A stretch of 64,000 bases of DNA from Desmodus rotundus (GCF_022682495.2 NC_071399.1:2895342-2959341), one strand, 5' to 3'; shown: positions 37,201-55,595, counted from the stretch's first letter. Numbers and translations: made by a program. The notes: generated from the sequence alone by a model not told the origin.

Positions 37201-38767
37201 TAAAAATAAATAAGCAGCTTACGTGGGGGTTGATAGAATTAGGGACTTATCTTACTGCAGCTTTATTCTCTAGGCTGCTGCAGCAGGGAAGAAGGGCTGT
37301 GGTCTAATCAGGGATGACTCAGGGCTGGGTAAATCAGAACTTATCTAAGTAAGGGGCGGGGTTGTGGAGCTCCCTGTTTTCTCCCCCGTAGCTTAACTGA
37401 GAGGTTTTGGAACAAAATTAGAGAAACTTTCTGTGGGCCAGGTGAGCAGCGCTGTCTGTCCCTTGTCTCTGTGTTGCTTCCATTGACGGAGACATACGTT
37501 GAGGGCCCACCAAGAGTTTCACACGAGATACCTGTGATGCTGCCGCATGGCGTTCCCTGTGCGGGGACCCAGCACCACGAGACACCGAGTGTGTAGGGCT
37601 GAAGCTCGGAGAGGGATTCTGTAGGAAGGGAGGTGGAAGGGGAGAACTGAGGACTGCGGAGAGAGCTGTTGGGGAAAGGGGGTGTGTGGGCCTCAGCCTG
37701 GATCCCTACCCATGTGCTCGGGGGTGCAGGCCTCTGGGTGTGTGCTCAAAACCCAGGAAAGGAAGGACAATACCAACATTTACCTTCGGTAGCAACAGAT
37801 TTTATTGTTTAACTCTCTGCGAGCATTGCTATATTGAAAAGGTTTAATTTTGCACAAAATTCTGCACTCGATATTTTCTGACCACTTCAGTCTCCTACAT
37901 TTTATGCCACAAGTTTTATAAATGGGTGTTTTCTCAAAGTCTCGGGTATTTACTGAGTTGGGTGTTACAGGATTCTTTTGGAAGTTTTCACACACACACA
38001 TGCTGGTATTTTCTGCTATGAAATCTAACGGAACATTTCTCTACTCTGATCTCAGGATGGCTCTCTCCTTGGCGTGGGAATCTCTAGGGGACTGCGACCT
38101 AAGCCACCACGGAAGGGCTTGCCTTCCCAGTGCGGCGAGTGTCTTGCACTCCGTGATTCCTCACGGTACCGTGAATGTTGCTACACAAACGGAGGACTTC
38201 CCGTGACCTGACACTGAATAACTGCACCAGGGCAAGTGCTTGGGAAGAATGGGGGTATTCTTCCAGAAGCCTCACCCTCTGATGTCCTGTGTTAGTGCTC
38301 AGTCCTTCACTGAGTTCTCTGTGCACATCAAACCTGCCACTTGGCTGACTCTTTGCTAAGAGTGGTCACAGGCCTAGGGGCTCCTCATGTGAAGTTAGCT
38401 CAGTCTATGAAAATGATAAACGGAGCATTACAGGTAGTTCTCTGAACAAGGCATCAAGTGTCTTTAATGTTTAGCATTGTTGCTGAAAACATCTATATCA
38501 GAATATTCACTTGTAAGTTCTGTCATGGTGTCTGAGATCAGGCCAATGACTGAAGGCTTTGGCACATAGATACCATACAGAAGGATCCAGTGCCACGTAA
38601 AATGCTTTTCTGGACTGAGGAGTGTGATGATGAATGGATCTTCTGCATTGTTCACACAGCGTTTCTTTAATGCATCAGTCTGCTGTTGTGTTTAAACGTT
38701 AAGCTGTGATGGATGTTCCTCCACCTTCCTTATGTGTGTGATGCCATGTCATGTGAGGTCAGAATAT
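34270..38767. other. Intergenic between USP17-like and ZNF705-like genes
   Basis: No gene recognised. It contains the dispersed element at about 35040-35525, an AT/CA simple repeat near 36970-37007, and AT-rich sequence. The part just left of the zinc-finger stop (about 38700-38767) keeps a remnant of a further finger in another frame. Confidence 0.5.
35040..35525 (+). repeat. Dispersed element shared with the palindrome centre
   Basis: From CATTCCCCGGACCGCGGCGC through CCAATGGACTTAACTCACGC to CGGGTCCTCTCTGAACAATA this stretch is clearly homologous, with many differences, to 56160-56561 and, in reverse, to 57236-56695. Its size and GC-rich body would fit an LTR or a solo promoter-like repeat. 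I cannot assign a family. Confidence 0.6.
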
Positions 38768-43577
<4,810 letters not shown>

Positions 43578-46500
43578 GGTCAGTAAGCCTCCTGCCGGGT
43601 GTCCTTCTCTGGGTTCTCACTCACAGACGGTCCGAGCACTGAGCAGGCAAAGCTGGGCACAGAGACAGAAGCCATGAGACCCCAGTGTTGTGCATGATTT
43701 CCAGTCCCACCCATCACAAAGCCCCAGTGTTCACCTGGGTGTGTTCCCCCTCCCAGCCTGACAATGTGAAACGTGTTGCACTCTGAGAATTACAGGCAGA
43801 AGTCTCTGCTCTCCAGGGTCAATTGTAATAGGATTGTAGCTGTGGTTGCTACAAAGAAGGTCAAAACACAGATATCTTACCAGTAAGAACTTGATGAAGA
43901 CTGAGATTCCTATGTTAATGAGCTTATGATATCTACAATTGTTCCATTCCCTCCCTGATTTCCAAGCACAGCAATTGCTGACTCACGCCCTCTGTAGGCT
44001 TTGGTTTCCACCTGCAGGTAAACACTGCACAATTTCTCAGGTGTCATTATTCTTGCAGGGGTTCTCCAACCTCCATGGAGCCCTCTGGACCCTCACCCCG
44101 TCCTGTCTCAAACTCCTCATGGGCCTGGATACCAAGCAACTAAGAACCTATTTTATGGTAAAGTTCATGCACTCCACATTGTATTCCATCTGGCGGGATC
44201 AAAGGCACCAGAGGTACAGTACATCTACCTACACCTCCGTCTTGGCTACAAGTCCTGGAAATCTCTATTAACAGAAACATCTCTATATATTCACAATTAA
44301 TTGCCCTCACAATGTCTTTTCTATCTTGAAATAATACTCTCCTCTGATGAAGTTTTCTCTCAAATTTTTGCCCTTTTCCCAATCACCCCAAAGGGTCAGT
44401 TTCAATCAGAAATGAAAAACTAGCCCCAGATGAGTGCAGGATGTTCTAACTGCATGGATGCATCCAGTACCCAGGAATATTCACAGTGCCTGAGGACACA
44501 ATAAACAAGGTTAGCTAGTCATTGGAGTATAAGGAGGGAAGGGGTTGGAAAACTAATCCGGAATTGGCTGTGAGATTGTGCTTAGTTTTGACTTCAAGGC
44601 AAATTCAGATGAAATGGAATGTTACTTTTTACCATCAAATGTTTCCTTGTGTAGAATGATGGGAATCTGTCAGTCAATCCTGTTTGATATCCAGGGACCC
44701 CCTATCACGTGCTACAGTGTGGCCCTATGGGTAGAAATCAAGAATGTATGTAGGCACCCCTGAGCTGTGCCTGTGCGGGTACAGGAGGCAGGGAAGGTGG
44801 TCACAGCTCAGGTGAGACCTGCCCATAAAAGGAACACCTAGGAGCTGATCTTTCTTAGATTCTGGAAAATCCCCACCAGGTCCCACAATTTATATACATT
44901 CTGCACTAAAAATGGCCCAGCCCTATTCCAGATGCTAGGATTGAGCACTTGACACTCCTGAAATAGTGTTGCATCCCGCCTCTTAGAGTCTGAGCCTCTG
45001 GCAATTACTGCAATTACTGTATTGGGCAGCAAGATCTAGGTAAGTGGTTAAAATTGCAAATAGATTCAAAGCAAGAATGGGAAAGAAACACAAATAGTCA
45101 AATGATCAGAAATGAGGTGGATGGCATGAACATTGATGCAATAAAATGGAACGATCATGGGAAGCTTTGATATGACTTATAAAATATTAAGGGGATGAGC
45201 CAGCTCATGTCTTAGCATTGGAGAACTCACCACAACGCCAAACTGGAGGAGGTGGTGATGCCAAATGGGTGCTTGGAGGCCAGGTCCACAAAGAAGCCAA
45301 TTCCTCTTCTTCCAAATTCCCCTACTGCTCAGCGCCTGGTTTCCTGGGCAAAGGCTTTGGACCTGTTTGACTGCCTTTTATCCTGGGAAGACAGTTAGTA
45401 AATATACAGGAGGGTACATTCCGAGGACACACCCTGATTGCACTGATAACAATCAACCTCAACAGGGCTGCTATCTGTGGGCTACACTCTGTTCAATTGG
45501 ATTAGATTGTCCAGACGAGTATGAGATTATAACTCTGCCGCAAACTTGGAGCTTAGAGGGCAAAGCTGCTAAGGACATTATGAAGAGATAATAGAAAGAT
45601 CCATTAATTCCTTTATTCACTTAAAGGTTTTTCTGAGTACACTCTCTGTATAGGAAATATTACATGTCTTGGAACAGAAGCAGAGCCTCAGCCACAATGG
45701 GGTTCTGTGGACATGGGGTGAAATTTTCTGTAGGAAATGTGGACTTAAAGATAAAATGAAAGATGAAGAAATCTGAAACACCAATAATAATGTGACATCC
45801 AAGATACAGTACTGGGATGCAGAATTTGAGTGTGAGGGCACTGGCCACATAGAACTTTCAAATACATGTTAAGAATTTATTAACTATCCAAACCCTGAGA
45901 AGATGACTTTATACTTCATTTCTGTGGGTAGTGGGGAAATAGAAACATTACTAGTTAGTAAAATACAATAAATCATTTTACTTCTTTGTCATTCACAGTT
46001 GATTTGTATCTTTGAAAGAAGTTGTTACGACTGTAGAGGGAGGCTCTTCTGGCTTAAAATTCCAGGTTCCCAAGAGGAAATCATTAAACCAGAGACATAG
46101 TAAGTAGTCCATCGTATCTGAGGACACACTTCTTAAAAACTCCCTGGCCACCCTACTAGGTCAGGCAGGTCAACGTCAGATGGTTCTCGGGTGCTCACTA
46201 GAGGGCATTTCAGAGCTTTGCCATTAACATTCATTCTCCACAGGCTCCTCTTTTCTCTCACTTTCACCAGGTCGTTTAGATACTGTTTCACCGGGAAGTA
46301 GGTAACTTTGCAGGTAGATTCTTTCAAACACGCGATTTCACATATTTCTGCACTGTCATTCACTGGCTGCGCCATCTCCCTCACAACAGGAAATAAATGC
46401 TTTTAATCCCAGCTAGGTAATTTACTTCTACTTTTGAGTTTGGTTCCCATTCCCTCCTGCTATATTACTAATTTTATGTCATAGTTTAACATGTCTACAC

Positions 46501-47650
46501 TTTACCTGAAATGATTCTCTCTCAATCTGATCCATTTTCTTAGCATTTAAACAGGTTATGGTATCCACCACACCTGAAATTTGAATTAAAAATTAAATTA
46601 CTTCGTACTTCTTTTATTTCCATTTGCTGCCCTTTGGTCTCTTTTAATCCAAGTTGAAGGTATAGTTTAATCTATAAATAAAAAATATAGCATGTCTCCT
46701 CAGCTCACACCAGTCTCATTTTTGTCTCCATTCATTTGTGACATCGTTCTAGCTAGGGTGCTAATGTACTAACCACCACCAACAAATATCCATGGGATGT
46801 CATCAGTCCTTATGTTACCTTCCACCTCAGCAGACTTGGATTCCTTCTGCATATAAGCCCTATTTTCCCTGAGATCTATTTACTGTTGTCAAGTTTTGGT
46901 TCTTAGACAAGATGCAGTCAAGTGTTCTGAGCATTTATTGGGGAGTTCTGTGCAATCACGAACTTTCCCAAGTCTTCAGGATCCCAGGGCCCCTCCGAAG
47001 GCTGTGTCCTTTGTAGGATGGGAGCACCAAGGGCAACACTCCTACTGAAGGCACATCTGATCTCTTTAAATGTTTGAGGATGTGAACTGAGAAGTTGGGA
47101 GTTCCAAGGCCCTGAGAGGGAAAGATGCAGGAGAGATGTGGGCCGCGGGGCTGAGGCAGTGGTGGGGCTTAGACGTCCATCCTGGGCCGGACGGATCCAT
47201 TCCAGGTGGACACATGGAGTCCTGCCTTACATCACGGGGGCCCGACTCCTGAATCCGGTGCGTGCCCTTGCTGCAGGCAGCACCCTGACCAGGCTTCCAC
47301 ACGTCCTTGCCCCCTAAGCCTGTCCTCAAGAGGTTTGCACACAGTCCCCCAAGTTGTCCCAGACCCTCCTCCAGGCTGTGTTTCTTCTTCTTCTTCGGTT
47401 GTTCGTTTTTGCCTTCTGTAACATATTTCAGGAGCAGGCCCAGGGCTACAACCCTCACCCACCGCGTGAGGCCCAATGGAGTGACCTTGTCATGCACTTA
47501 GTGTATTCTGTACCCTGTCCTCCCTACTTATTGTTATTCTCAATAGTAACATTAGTAGAATTGATATCATTAGTATCAGGACCACTTTTGTAATTCATGG
47601 TCTTCCTACGGCATTTCTTGTCAGGAATTAATTTTACTGATGCCATACAC
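43578..47650. other. Intergenic, no gene recognised
   Basis: There are several short frames with no known domain, including 43939-44271 (+), 45265-45591 (+) and 46133-46384 (-). The last reads PVNDSAEICEIACLKESTC and has codon-like composition but no recognised family; it may be a retrocopy fragment. No defensin-type six-cysteine motif was found. Confidence 0.45.
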
Positions 47651-48104
47651 CAGCGATTTTCAATCGGTGTGCCCTGAGACTTTTTAAACATGCAACACCT
47701 GACTATTTAGTCAGAGCATTGACCTCTTTTCCCTTAGATTGTCAAGTTAAAAAATGACAATGGCCAGCACACCCGCTGCCACCGATGTGGATGCCCTGTC
47801 TGGAAGCATGAATATATAGCACACATAATAGCGTTGCATCTTATTGGTCTTGTCCATAATAAGGTGGCGTCTCATTGGTTAATTCTTGGTACCAGAAATC
47901 CTTATATACAGGCCTAGTCCCCTGATTTTTTTAAAAAGTCACTTTGGAACAAAAAGAGTAGGTAATTACTACTAGTACTATTTGTATATAAATCAAAATG
48001 ATGGCTATTTTTGTCAGATAACCCAAGATATATATATTTGATGTGCTGCAGAAATTTAGTAATCTGTTTATGTGCCATGAAAGGAAGAAGGTTGAAAATC
48101 GCTG
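47651..48104. mobile_element. Non-autonomous hAT-type DNA transposon
   Basis: The left end is CAGCGATTTTCAATCGGTG, and the right end read in reverse is CAGCGATTTTCAACCTTC, so 14 of the first 15 bases match as terminal inverted repeats. The 454-bp body has no transposase frame. The flanks CCATACAC and CCTAACAG could be a decayed 8-bp target duplication (5 of 8 match). Such short hAT elements with CAGCG-type ends are known from vesper bats. Confidence 0.75.
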
Positions 48105-48189
48105 CCTAACAGCACTAAAGTCTCTCTTTTATGAAGCCGTTTTATGAAGCCGATCAGATTTCCTTAGGTGCCTATAGAGGGTACTTTAC

Positions 48190-48860
48190 ACTCTTGTTCC
48201 CGGTCCATCCAGTGAGGGATGGAGGGTCCGAAGAGACAGCGGGGTTCTGCGGAGACCCTGCGCTGGACAACCAGGGGAGAGACGGGGTCTGCATTCCCTT
48301 CCCCAGCGGCGCTCATCCCAGCAGCGGGTGCAAAGAGGAGACCCCAGGCAGGAATACGGCAGAAAGCCCGAGTCCGAGGGCGCCGGTGCCGGAGGTTAAG
48401 CCGGCGCTGATGGGGAACACAGAACCGAAAGCGGAACCGGCACCTGGGGGCCTGCGGCGGCAGCACGGAGTTCCCCAAACGGGAGCACCGACGGCGGGGA
48501 GGGTAGTCGCTGCGTTGGCCTCTCGCCCACTCATTCCAGAAGCCGGGGCTGGGGGACGGGCGGTGAGGGCCAGAAAACCGCTGGTCGGAAAAGCAATAGT
48601 GAGAGCCACACCCCAGAGAATGACCTCGACTCGGCAACCTGGCTTCCGGTTCAGAGGGACCCTCAGAGCTCCGGGGAGGGTGACCCGGAAGCTCCAGGTC
48701 AGGGACTCGGAGCCTGGAAGGCGGGGCTGGCGGTGGGCGGGGCCTCGCTTCCATCCTCTGGCCGCGGGGCCTTTCCGGCCTTTCCACGGACACTTCCGCC
48801 CTCAGCGCTTGCGTCCCCTTGTTCCCTTGGGTCACCCAGACTCTGGGGGTCTGTGTCACA
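48190..48860. other. CpG island without a recognised gene
   Basis: CpG-dense sequence with open frames of 278 codons (+) and 231 codons (-) that overlap each other. It lies about 0.5 kb left of the known palindrome arm, and the window ends before I can tell whether it is mirrored on the right. It may be a promoter for an undescribed transcript. Confidence 0.5.
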
Positions 48861-49393
48861 TTCAGAGATTAACATACGTAAAGGAAAAACTTTGTGTGGA
48901 TCCACAAGTACCGAATGCAGGGGAGTTTCCTAGACAACAACTTGAACACAGTTGCAGTGACACTTAGCGTTTCTGAGCACGTCCCTCGAGTCCCGCAGCC
49001 GAGTGGACTCTGCCCTTGTGCTGCTCCGCTGTCCCACAAATTTATTGACAGTGACAATTAGAACCGGAACCGCCAAAAGTGGATTGGACAGGTGTGTCCT
49101 AGGAGTTCTACTCCATGGCTTCCATTTATGCACGTGTCTTTCAGGAGATCCAAGAGTGTTTCCCTAGCTGAAAGAAGGAGAGGACGTGCTACTGAGGTCT
49201 CCTCATCAAGCCCAAGAAAGTCCCTGCCACGAAGGGCACGTGAAAACCTCAAGAGATCAACCTCGGGAAGGACACCATGGCGAACAATGTCTACTAGGAC
49301 CCGCTGTGTGTACTTGGTCTGTAATGACATTGACACCCTGCAAGATAGAGAGACCACATAGAATGCTGTGTGACCTCACACACCACAATTCCC

Positions 49394-50203
49394 CCTGAGA
49401 AAAAGGGTAATGATCAAAATCACGGGAGAAGGTAACCATGATCAAAATGACCATCACTGCGACATAAATAATGAGAATTCTAATAGTGACCGTCACTACA
49501 TTCTGCAGAGGAGTAAATGATCTTGTGGAGTCTGCTAAATGCACGACGATGCACACAATGGACTATGATGGGAACTCGCCCTCCCAGGACTGCACCAGAA
49601 ATTGCTTCCTCGAGGGCGGGAGGAAGGAGCTGGCCCGTGCTCTTTCTAAGGAAATCCTCTCTATGGAGCCATAGGGTTGACCCTGACCTCGTCTGAACTT
49701 GTCCTGAAGTAGAGGATGGAGGGAGCATGACTCAGATGATAATTAGACCCTCACTTTCTGTGGCTCTCCCATATGGCAGCCCATTACCACCACCTGGGGA
49801 ACTTTGAAATACCTAGTGCCCCACCCTCTGACAGACACAGAACCTACAAATTACTTAGAGTGGGACTCAGGAATGAGTGTCTATGAAAACCGACCAACTA
49901 AGCCCAAAGTGGGCCGAAAGCACACTCAGCCTGCGCACAAGCAAATCTCATTTCCAGCTACATCAGACTCACAAGAGCAGATCTTGAATATTTAAGTACT
50001 GACGCTGTCCAGCCGAGTGCACCTGAGGTCCTGCACGGCCAGGAGCCTCTCTGTCCTACCAGACTCCCCGCCACTCTCAGTGAAATGCGCTTTGAGAAAT
50101 AATCACTGTTTTAAGATGACCGGCCATGCTCAAAAGTGAAGACCAACTACAACATATATTTGGTAGAATTTTATTAAAAATGGAAAGGACTGGTAAATAC
50201 AAC
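49394..50203. other. Arm sequence downstream of FAM90A copy 2
   Basis: No gene recognised. Only short frames that are mirrored in the right arm occur. Confidence 0.5.
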
Positions 50204-50204
50204 T

Positions 50205-50210
50205 TTATTA
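50205..50210 (-). terminator. Polyadenylation signal of FAM90A copy 2
   Basis: AATAAA on the minus strand (ATAATAAAGTTG), about 560 bases past the stop codon. Mirrored at 63185-63190. Confidence 0.5.
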
Positions 50211-50766
50211 TGACGTTTCATAGACAAATGTACAAAGTCAGCAGAAGGGGCCCCGTCCTGCTTTCCACTGAAATCACTCCGCGCAGTGGACACTCTCCCC
50301 TCAGGACAGGCGCTGCTTCCACATGCAGGTCACACAGGTGAGCCTGCCCCCAGTGTCCCCAAAGTGCGGCAGGTGCAGACCTTCTAGAAATTCATTACCT
50401 AGCTTCCTAATTACAGTAGAGTTTAAAAGCTACTATAGCAAACTTACTTAATTTCCTATATAATCAATTTAAATTTACAAACTTAACTTCACATACTAAA
50501 AAATACCGCTAGGAATATCACCTAACCTACACGACTTAATAAACAAATACCATGAGAAATATCACTTAACCCACACCATTAAAAAGAGCCATATTTACAC
50601 GTGTGTGTCCCCAAACATGATCCAGATTCCCACCAGTTGTCCACACAGCACAGCAGGGGCATGGCTGGTTGCCCAGAAACAGCTGCTCCTGGTGACTCCC
50701 CCTCCCCAGTTCCACAGTCCCCCCCAGGATGCCCAGTGTGGAGGAGAGGTCTCGCAGACGGGCGGC

Positions 50767-53614
50767 TCACTGGTCATCACTGTCTTCAGAGGAGGAGGAG
50801 ACCCGCGGGTCCTCATACAGGACACTGGAAGGGAGGTGGGCACAGGGTCCCTCTCCCGTCCCTGGGGAGGGAGCGCTTCGAGCAGGAGGGGCCAGCTCCT
50901 CAGCAGGCCACACGGAGGGAGTGGTCAGGAGCCTGGAGCTCCACTGGCCCCTCTTTAACCTTGTGAAGACCATTCTGAGGGGCTTGCCTCGTCCCTGGGG
51001 AGCCGCAGGGTGCTCGGACACAAGGCAGTTGTGGATGGTGTCCCGGGGAGCTTCCTTGTGTGGAGGCTGCAGGTCAGCACACCGTCCCCGGGCAGGTGTC
51101 TTCCTGGGTGCCTGAGGTGCCGGTGCAGGTCTGAGCGCAGGAGCACTTGCTGGAGGACAGAGGGGCTGGACACAGCCCGGGTCTGCTCTCGGCATGCTCT
51201 TCTGGGGGGGTGGGCAGGAGCCGAGTCTGGGCTTCTTTCGGGGGTTCTGGCAGGTGGGCACAGGGCTCTGTGCAGCCCTCTTGCCAGGTGCCTTGAGGCT
51301 GACCTTGGAGTCCTGGCCAGAAATGTGAGCAACAGCAGGTCTGACGCTTGGTGGCTTCACATCGGGGTGCTTGGCCTGTGCCTGAGGGATGAGGGCATCA
51401 CCTGGCCCATGTGACTTGGAGCCAGGACCCTGGACAAAGCCTGTGCCTTCTGGGTGATGGCTCTCAGTCACAGGCACTCGCTGTGCCTGACTTAGTCCCC
51501 GTGGTGAGTAGGTGCTCCTCTCAGCTCTGTGGATGGGAGTCACTGTGAATGTCATGTCAGCTTTCCAGACAAGGGACCTACTGGTGAGACCGGGGTCTCC
51601 CACACATCTCCTCTGCGTCCTGTAGACGGGCAGAGGCTGGTTTTGGTGCTGGAGGCGAAAACAACAAGAGATTACACATTAGAATGTCCCCTCCATCAAG
51701 GACAAAATAAGAGGAAACAGTAGGAAAATGAATTTCTTGAAGTGAGACATACACAGAAATTGCTGTGCCCACAGTCAGGGTACAGGTGAGCAGGTTGCTG
51801 ACCTCAGAGCTGGTCACTGGGACAGAAGTCACCAAGTCCCCCCCACACCAATCCTGCCAGCAGTCAAAAAACAAAGTTCTTCCAAGCATCCCCTGTTAGC
51901 GAAGGGGAAACAAGCCCTGTGCTTCCCGCGTTCAGGGGAGGGAGGACTAACTCAGGGTGTTTGAGGGCAATTTGAAAACTAATGAGCTTGGGAGGTATTT
52001 TGGGTGTAGGGGTCCCAGTTTCCACATGCCCATTCTCCCCTAAGGGATCGCACCTTCTGGAAACATCTAGGGAGATCATGACCTCACCCTCCAGCAGCAC
52101 ACTGTCGGCCCACATGCAAGTGTAAGGCACAATCAGAGACACCCCGGAAGGTGACATCAGAAAACTACCTTCCTGGAACCAGCCAGGTCCCAGTAGAAAT
52201 CCCTCAGGAGCACACTGAGGGGAGTCTAGGTGACCCCGAGGACAAAAAGAGATGGGACACCAGGGACACTCACCCTCACGTAGTCACAGGATTCTGTGTG
52301 ATCCTTCCAGGGTGCCTGCAGCCTCTCCAGGGGCCTTCTGGGAAATCTCTGGAGCAGAGCCTGTCTCTTCTGGTCATCTTGGCTACAGGACAGAATATGG
52401 TGAGTGAAAGTCACACCACCCTTTGTCCCCAGTGGACACCAACCTTTCTGTGGCCCAGGCCCTACCCCGTTCCCATGTGAGCCCAGGAGTGAGGCCAGGG
52501 GCCTTTGCCGCACTGGCCCTCCCCTCACCTCAGACCCTCCCTCCTTCTCTCCCCCAGGGAGCCCTCCAGACTTGTCCATGAAGGACTTTCGTTCCACACC
52601 ATGGCCTCTCTGCCTGTCCATCTCAGAGTCCCAGGCACTCCCACCGCTGCCACAGACCTCCACTTCCCCAGTGATCCCCCAGGGGGAGAAAGACCGCCTG
52701 AGTGTGTCCCTGGAGAAACAGGTCTCCTTCTCTCTCTCCCTGTCCCTGTCCTTGCCTGGAGATGGCAGTGCAGATGGTGGAGGCATAAGGGACTCAGCCC
52801 CATGGATTTCCCCCAAGGTTGGGCTCCAACCCCCACAGTGCTCACCTGGGCCTCTGCTCCTTCTCCCTCGCCGGCCCTGCAGCGGACCCTGGAGTCCCGG
52901 GGTCCCGGGGTGTGCCAAGTTTCCGGTTCTCCTTCATCTTATGGGAGCCCAGGGGCTGGGGGATTAGGGCCCCATCCCATCGCTTCATGGGACACCTCAA
53001 GCTGCTTGCCTTGTGCCCAAAGGCCCCACAGTCCTTGCATTTCACCTAAGGGTGGAGAATGGGGACAGTGGGTCAGCCCAAACCTCAGGCAGATTTGAAA
53101 GGAGATTAAGAGGACTGACTTCTAGACCTTGAATATGGGTTAGGGACAAGGGCAGAAGTCTTGGGATGACCAGGTATTGGAGATATTACGGGAGGTCCCA
53201 CAGCCGGCGTTAGTGAGAGGAACGCAGGAGAAACAGTTTCAAGTATAAGCAGGGACACTTAGAGCAAATGGAATCATTTGGACACAAAACGGGCGGCAAG
53301 GACCCTAGCTAGGAAGTGAGGTTGTTCCCAGGAAATCCAAGGGACCAACCTGCCTGGGGAGCATGGCCCCAGGCAGCTGTCCCTTCAGTGGAGAAGGACC
53401 CATCAGTGATGGGCACAGAACCTGCCATGTCCACACTCACTGTCTCTGGCAGTTGCCACCCCCAGGCTCCCCACAGCACCAAGCCCCTACGCACCCTGGG
53501 ATCCTCCTCTTCGGCTGGGGGCACCCTAGGAGTCACCCGGGCCCTCGGCTGCTTTTGCCCCTTCTGGGCCCTCGGGGGCTGGCGGGGCCTGACCTGTGTG
53601 TGACGACCTGCCAT
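50767..53614 (-). CDS. FAM90A: FAM90A-like gene, copy 2
   Basis: Complete four-exon coding sequence: 53614-53495, 53045-52846, 52382-52274 and 51648-50767, totalling 436 codons plus stop (human FAM90A1 has 464). Exon 1 ends EEEDPR. Exon 2 carries the zinc knuckle CKDCGAFGHKASSLRC. Exon 3 encodes QDDQKRQALLQRF, matching the human QRKALLHMF segment. The long last exon is proline- and basic-rich, with NPRKKPRLG (like the human FPKKPRLG) and the acidic serine end SSVLYEDPRVSSSSEDSDDQ. Phases 0/2/0 are consistent and there is no stop within. FAM90A function is unknown; the knuckle suggests nucleic-acid or protein binding, which is inference. It lies in the left palindrome arm, about 7.1 kb of coding and flank away from its mirror copy. 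Confidence 0.92.
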
Positions 53615-54853
53615 CTGCCACACCCACTTGAAGCTTTGCCTCAGTCTTGCTCAGCTCTAAATGTGCAGGACTCCTGAGGGGAAAAGAGAAAACTCTTCAA
53701 AATCCCTCAGAGAGAAAAGTTCCTAAAGCAGCTTCTGCCCCAAGTGGGCATGAAGGGACCTCAGGACCACTCAGGACAACCACCTGTCCAACCCTGTCAC
53801 CCCTCTTTCTCAGAACAGTGATCCCCCTCCCCTGAGTACCAACCCCCAGGGCAGGGCTCTAACCTCCCTGCCCATCCCCCATGGCGGGGCTCTAATCTGA
53901 TAGCCCATCCCCCAGGGCTGCATTCACAACTGACTGCCCCACCCACCAGGGCAAGTTTCAAACAGGACTGCCCCACTCCCTGTGGCAGGGCTCTAACCTG
54001 ACTGCCTACACCCAGGACCTCTGGGTCCCTAAGGAGACTTTTTATTGCCAGGACAGGACTCTAAGCTGAGGCTCAGCAGGTGAAATGGGATGAGTGATCT
54101 AAGAGCCTTTGGTAGTTGGAGCCCCTGCTCCCTTCTGGGACAGAAAGACAGTGTTCCCCACACCCACCCCGTTATCGGTGCCGCACCGACTAACGTGCCT
54201 CGCGCAGCAGAAAAGCACAGCGAAGGTGCTCTGCTCTGGGAAATTTGCATTTCCCGTCGGACAGAAGAGGAGGCAGTTTCCAATGCAATTTCACTGAGGC
54301 TAAAACATTTTCTCCTCTGCTAGACTGAAACCTTCACTGCTGAGAGGCTAATCTGCTTTTTTTAGATAAATAACTTTGCCCTCCGTTTTCTATTGTTAAC
54401 GAGTTTCCAATAAATGTGAAATGACTGTGTTTGAACTCTGTCTGAACCTGTCCGTTATGGCCCGGGCCACCCCGTTTCTATAAGGGCGCCCCCCCCTGCC
54501 CCACGCCGGCTCCCACAGATCACAGCGCTGGGTCCACTACCTTGGATATCGACTCTCGGACTAACAGTTAGCATTGACCAGATGCCTTTTGTCCACCTCT
54601 CTGCTCAGATTCACCATGCAAGGAAGAACCCTTACCCCACTCCCTAAAGCCTCCCCATTCCTAGTTGCTAGTGTCCCCTCTGTCGGAGGAACAGTCTAAG
54701 GACCCGAATGAAAGGAAACCCACCTGCAGTCGCCTGGGCTCTCGGGTCTGCCAGCGGATTGTCAGAACCGTCGGTGCCGGACCAGCTCCAGGGGAAGCGG
54801 TGCACCTTGCTGGCGCTGAGAAGTTACCGGGGCAGGTTCCAGTCCTCCTGGGC

Positions 54854-54860
54854 TTTTATA
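54854..54860 (-). promoter_or_regulatory. TATA box of FAM90A copy 2
   Basis: CTCTATAAAAGCCC on the minus strand, upstream of the non-coding first exon whose donor (GCAG/GTGGGT) lies near 54724. The nearby octamer-like word is changed to ATGCTAAACGG, unlike copies 1 and 3. Confidence 0.6.
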
Positions 54861-54949
54861 GAGGTCCCAGGTCTCGCGAGAACACGTAGCTCCCCATCCG
54901 TTTAGCATACCCCCCCGGGGAGGGAGGGGCCAGGTGCTCATCACTTTAG

Positions 54950-55595
54950 CATACCCCCCAGGGAGGGAGGCAGGTCTCGAAGGGACGCCCTGACCTTGGT
55001 CCTTCACGCTTTGCAAGGGTCTGCACCTTCTGGTCCTCAGGTGCTTCCCGCTCGGAAGCTGTGCCTCCCGTTAGAAAATCAAGCCCCTGGGGACTTCGTG
55101 CTGTTTCCTTCTGCATCGCCTGCTGACTGCGGCGGTGGGCCCAGTGAGAGCCGAGGTCTAGGGACGCGCTGAGCGCAGAGTCCCCTGGCCCCGAGCCGGC
55201 GGCGCCGCGGCGGGGCCCCATCGCCTTCGCCTGCTCCCGCCCGCCCGGGTCCCATCCGCACTTCGGGGTCTGGGCATCAGCAGCGCCTCCGGCCTCCCCG
55301 CAGACCCTGACTGTCCGCTGTCCCCGCCGACGTCCTCGTCGTCCCTGCGCTGCTGAGCTGGGAAATGCACCTCGCGGGAGCCCGCGGTTTTGGCCTTTCG
55401 GCCTGGCTTCTTGTGCACTTTGCCTTGCCACTCAAGTCCCCGTCCCTGCGTGCGTGGTCCCCGCGTGGACACGGGGAGCTCCCTGTCCCTGCCTGTCACA
55501 GTCTGTTCCCCTGGATGGGAGGAGACGCACTGGGGCCTGCTGGCTCCGCCGGTGCCGCCATTGGTCGGGAAGGCATTCTTCCCGCCACCTCTCGC
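54950..55595. other. CpG island upstream of FAM90A copy 2
   Basis: The same CG-rich block as in copies 1 and 3, located just upstream of the TATA box. No independent gene is supported inside it. Confidence 0.6.

Noticed and set aside
46133..46384. Minus-strand frame with PVNDSAEICEIACLKESTC as a defensin-like peptide
   Set aside because: Cysteine spacing does not fit alpha-, beta- or theta-defensins, and no signal peptide is seen.
48131..48967. 278-codon open frame on the plus strand
   Set aside because: It lies in a CpG island with a 231-codon frame on the other strand. Composition explains both, and there is no domain.
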